Assembly: GCA_964518955.1 (NCBI GenBank)
Contig: CAZFHS010000007.1
Span: 1-64,000, forward strand
Origin: JBDGYW01 sp964518955
Lineage (GTDB): Bacteria > Gemmatimonadota > Gemmatimonadetes > Gemmatimonadales > GWC2-71-9
Length of the DNA stretch: 64,000 nucleotides
Reading direction: 5' to 3'
Part shown: piece by piece, positions 62,152 to 64,000 of the stretch
Numbering within the stretch: the first letter of the stretch is position 1
Layout: each line of letters opens with the position of its first letter
Program-made: the position numbers and the translations under genes
Notes under the pieces: model-generated
The model's input: the letters and a program-made list of their open reading frames with translations, nothing else
What the model was told of the DNA's origin: nothing
Database searches by the model: none

Positions 62152-62194
62152 CCCCGGAGATGGGGCTGGAGTTTCCTCCAGCCACCGTCCGGGG
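62152..62194. terminator. Long hairpin downstream of dnaK
   Basis: CCCCGGA pairs with TCCGGGG and TGGGGCTGGAG with CTCCAGCCACC-type sequence around a TTTC loop. It lies between dnaK (ending 62210) and the Do-like protease gene (starting 62085). No clear T run, so an mRNA-processing or partial terminator role is possible. Confidence 0.5.
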
Positions 62195-62209
62195 CATTCC
62201 CTTCTAGTA

Positions 62210-64000
62210 CTACTCTTTCGTCTCGTCCTTTTCGTCGACGATCTCGTAGTCGGCTTCAACTACATCCTCGTCGCTTTCGCCGGATTCGGATGTCGCCTCT
62301 CCATTTTCAGCAGCAGATTCGCCTTCTGACTGTGCCTGTGCTTCTTGATACAGCGATGCGCCGGCGGCCGAGTATGCCTGGCTCAGGTTCTCCAGTGCTT
62401 CGGTGATGTCCGCCGACTCTCCAGACTTCAGAGCGTTCTTCGCGCTCTCTACGGCTTCGTCCAAGCGCTGCTTTTGCGACTCCTCGAGCCTGTCTACCCA
62501 TTCTTTGCTATCCTTCTCAACCTGCCACACCAGCTGATCTAGGCGGTTGCGGCTTTCAACCTCTTCCCTCTTGCTCTTGTCTTCCTCTGAATGTTGCTCG
62601 GCGTCCTGCACCATCTTGTCGATCTCCGAATCCGACAGGCCGCTCGATGCTTCGATGCGGATCTTTTGCTCCTTGTTGGTCGCCTTGTCCTTGGCCGACA
62701 CATGCAGGATACCGTTTGCGTCGATGTCAAAGGTGACTTCGATCTGAGGCATGCCTCTCGGTGCGGGCGGGATGCCAGTGAGTTGGAACCGACCGATTGT
62801 GCGGTTGCCGATTGCCATCTCCCTCTCACCCTGGAGTACGTGAATCTCAACCGTGGTTTGGTTGTCTTCAGCCGTAGAGAAGACTTCCGTCTTCTTGGTT
62901 GGAATGGTCGTGTTCCGCGAGATGAGTACAGTGGTTACTCCGCCAAGAGTTTCGATACCCAATGACAGCGGTGTAACGTCGAGAAGCAGGACGTCCTTCA
63001 CTTCGCCTGCGAGCACACCACCTTGAATCGCTGCTCCGATTGCCACAACCTCGTCGGGGTTCACACCCTTGTGGGGCTCCTTGCCGAAGAATCCCTTTAC
63101 GACGTCCTGTACTTTCGGGATTCTCGTGGATCCACCAACCAGGATCACTTCGTCGATTTCAGACTTGTTGAGCCCAGCATCATTCAGAGCCTTCTCCATC
63201 GGTGGCAACAAGCGCTGAATGAGATCGTCCACCAGCTGCTCGAACTTGGCGCGCGTGAGTGACAGATTGAGATGCTTTGGTCCCGATTGGTCTGCTGTTA
63301 TGAACGGCAGGTTGATCTCCGTCTGCGCGACAGTGGAGAGCTCCATCTTCGCCTTCTCAGCAGCCTCCTTGAGGCGCTGAACCGCCATCGGATCATTCGA
63401 AAGGTCGATTCCTTGATCTTTCTTGAACTCTGCGGCAAGCCATTCGATGAGCCTCTGGTCGAGGTCGTCACCGCCAAGGTGCGTATCGCCATTGGTCGAT
63501 TTTACCTCGAACACACCCTCCGCGAGCTCCAGAATCGAGATGTCATAAGTTCCGCCGCCGAGGTCGAATACCGCGATCTTCTCCTCCTCTTTGCGCTCTA
63601 ACCCGTAGGCGAGAGATGCAGCCGTGGGCTCATTGATGATTCTCAGAACTTCGAGGCCGGCGATCTTGCCTGCGTCCTTGGTGGCCTGTCTCTGCGAGTC
63701 GTTGAAGTATGCAGGGACTGTCACGACAGCCTTCTCTACCGAATGTCCGAGATAGTCTTCCGCGGTCTGCCGCATCTTTTGGAGAACCATCGCAGAGATT
63801 TCGGGCGGGGTGTACGTTTTGCCCTGAATCTCAACCGATGCGAGGTCGCCCTTCCCGGCGAGGACCTTATAGGGTACCAGCGCCTGCTCGTGCTCCACCT
63901 CATTCATGCGTCGACCCATGAAACGCTTGATCGAGAAGACCGTGTTGGTTGGGTTAGTAACAGCCTGACGTTTAGCTACCTGACCAACCAGACGGTCGCC
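62210..64000 (-). CDS. dnaK: Hsp70 chaperone DnaK, N-terminal end outside the window
   Basis: A cytoplasmic ATP-dependent chaperone; 596 residues are visible and about 45 N-terminal residues lie beyond the window edge. Sequence up to the edge continues as GDRLVGQVAKRQAVTNPTN, so the first ATG at 63919 is not the start. Visible motifs: NEPTAASLAYG, DLGGGTYD, GGSTRIPKVQ, and the linker KDVLLLDVTPLSLGIETLGG. The C-terminal tail ends EIVDEKDETKE. It works with DnaJ and GrpE, not in the window. Confidence 0.95.
   Translation of the reverse strand, partial: GDRLVGQVAKRQAVTNPTNTVFSIKRFMGRRMNEVEHEQALVPYKVLAGKGDLASVEIQGKTYTPPEISAMVLQKMRQTAEDYLGHSVEKAVVTVPAYFNDSQRQATKDAGKIAGLEVLRIINEPTAASLAYGLERKEEEKIAVFDLGGGTYDISILELAEGVFEVKSTNGDTHLGGDDLDQRLIEWLAAEFKKDQGIDLSNDPMAVQRLKEAAEKAKMELSTVAQTEINLPFITADQSGPKHLNLSLTRAKFEQLVDDLIQRLLPPMEKALNDAGLNKSEIDEVILVGGSTRIPKVQDVVKGFFGKEPHKGVNPDEVVAIGAAIQGGVLAGEVKDVLLLDVTPLSLGIETLGGVTTVLISRNTTIPTKKTEVFSTAEDNQTTVEIHVLQGEREMAIGNRTIGRFQLTGIPPAPRGMPQIEVTFDIDANGILHVSAKDKATNKEQKIRIEASSGLSDSEIDKMVQDAEQHSEEDKSKREEVESRNRLDQLVWQVEKDSKEWVDRLEESQKQRLDEAVESAKNALKSGESADITEALENLSQAYSAAGASLYQEAQAQSEGESAAENGEATSESGESDEDVVEADYEIVDEKDETKE

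Noticed and set aside
1..64000. tRNA or rRNA genes
   Set aside because: No cloverleaf ends, CCA tails or rRNA-like blocks were recognised in any gap.

Overview
The window looks like a Gram-negative, peptide-degrading bacterium, most likely a member of Gemmatimonadota or a close relative. The evidence is indirect: three membrane-anchored PknB-type kinases whose N-termini read RY-x-I/L/V-x-R-x-x-GRGGMA/G-x-V, a 6-bladed beta-propeller protein of a type common in that phylum, several exported M14 peptidases and an M28/M19 peptidase pair, porin-like outer-membrane proteins, and a four-helix-bundle S23 protein. Base composition is moderately GC-rich and even across the window. No rRNA, tRNA, CRISPR array, prophage or insertion sequence was seen.

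Layout. 1-3.7 kb: two tandem secreted M14 carboxypeptidases, the first cut by the window edge. 3.8-9.8 kb: a tightly overlapping four-gene [NiFe] hydrogenase operon (HdrA-MvhD fusion, MvhG-like small subunit, MvhA-like large subunit, maturation protease with a probable CTG start). 9.8-12.3 kb: membrane metallophosphoesterase, alpha/beta hydrolase and a divergent MntP manganese exporter. 12.3-17.6 kb: a TetR / RND-MMPL exporter / LolA-like / outer-membrane barrel operon, every junction a 4-nt overlap. 17.8-36.3 kb: mixed accessory genes, comprising a DUF4143 ATPase, three Ser/Thr kinases, a Uma2 nuclease, phosphatidylserine decarboxylase, a large M14-like peptidase, a transglutaminase/Cdd1 pair, a beta-propeller protein, an S23 protein, an ankyrin-tetraheme cytochrome fusion and two lipoproteins. 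36.3-40.8 kb: PLP dehydratase, small membrane protein, M28 peptidase and M19 dipeptidase. 40.9-45.8 kb: phosphate-type porin, membrane spermidine-synthase-like protein, exported isoaspartyl methyltransferase and a thiamine-binding MTH1187 protein. 45.9-49.6 kb: duplicated DUF1847 protein, FeoB and zinc-ribbon FeoA, with an iron-box-like palindrome before feoB. 49.6-55.1 kb: a complete but unusual pst phosphate-uptake operon. 55.3-64 kb: acidic-tail protein, cyclic-nucleotide-binding protein, exported helical protein, succinate-semialdehyde-type dehydrogenase, K+ channel, Do-like protease and DnaK (cut by the window edge).

How the genes work together. The hydrogenase operon has the hydrogen-activating and flavin/Fe-S electron-transfer parts of a group 3c-type (Mvh-Hdr) complex but no HdrB or HdrC nearby, so its electron acceptor is open. 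The pst operon is the most unusual locus. It encodes two PstB-like ATPases with complementary defects: one has lost its LSGGQ signature, the other its Q-loop Gln and H-loop His. This predicts a heterodimer with one competent and one degenerate ATP site. The same operon carries a PhoU fused to a low-molecular-weight phosphatase/ArsC-like domain whose catalytic Cys is replaced by Asp, suggesting a phosphate or arsenate sensor rather than an enzyme. These functional conclusions are inferences from motifs read by eye.
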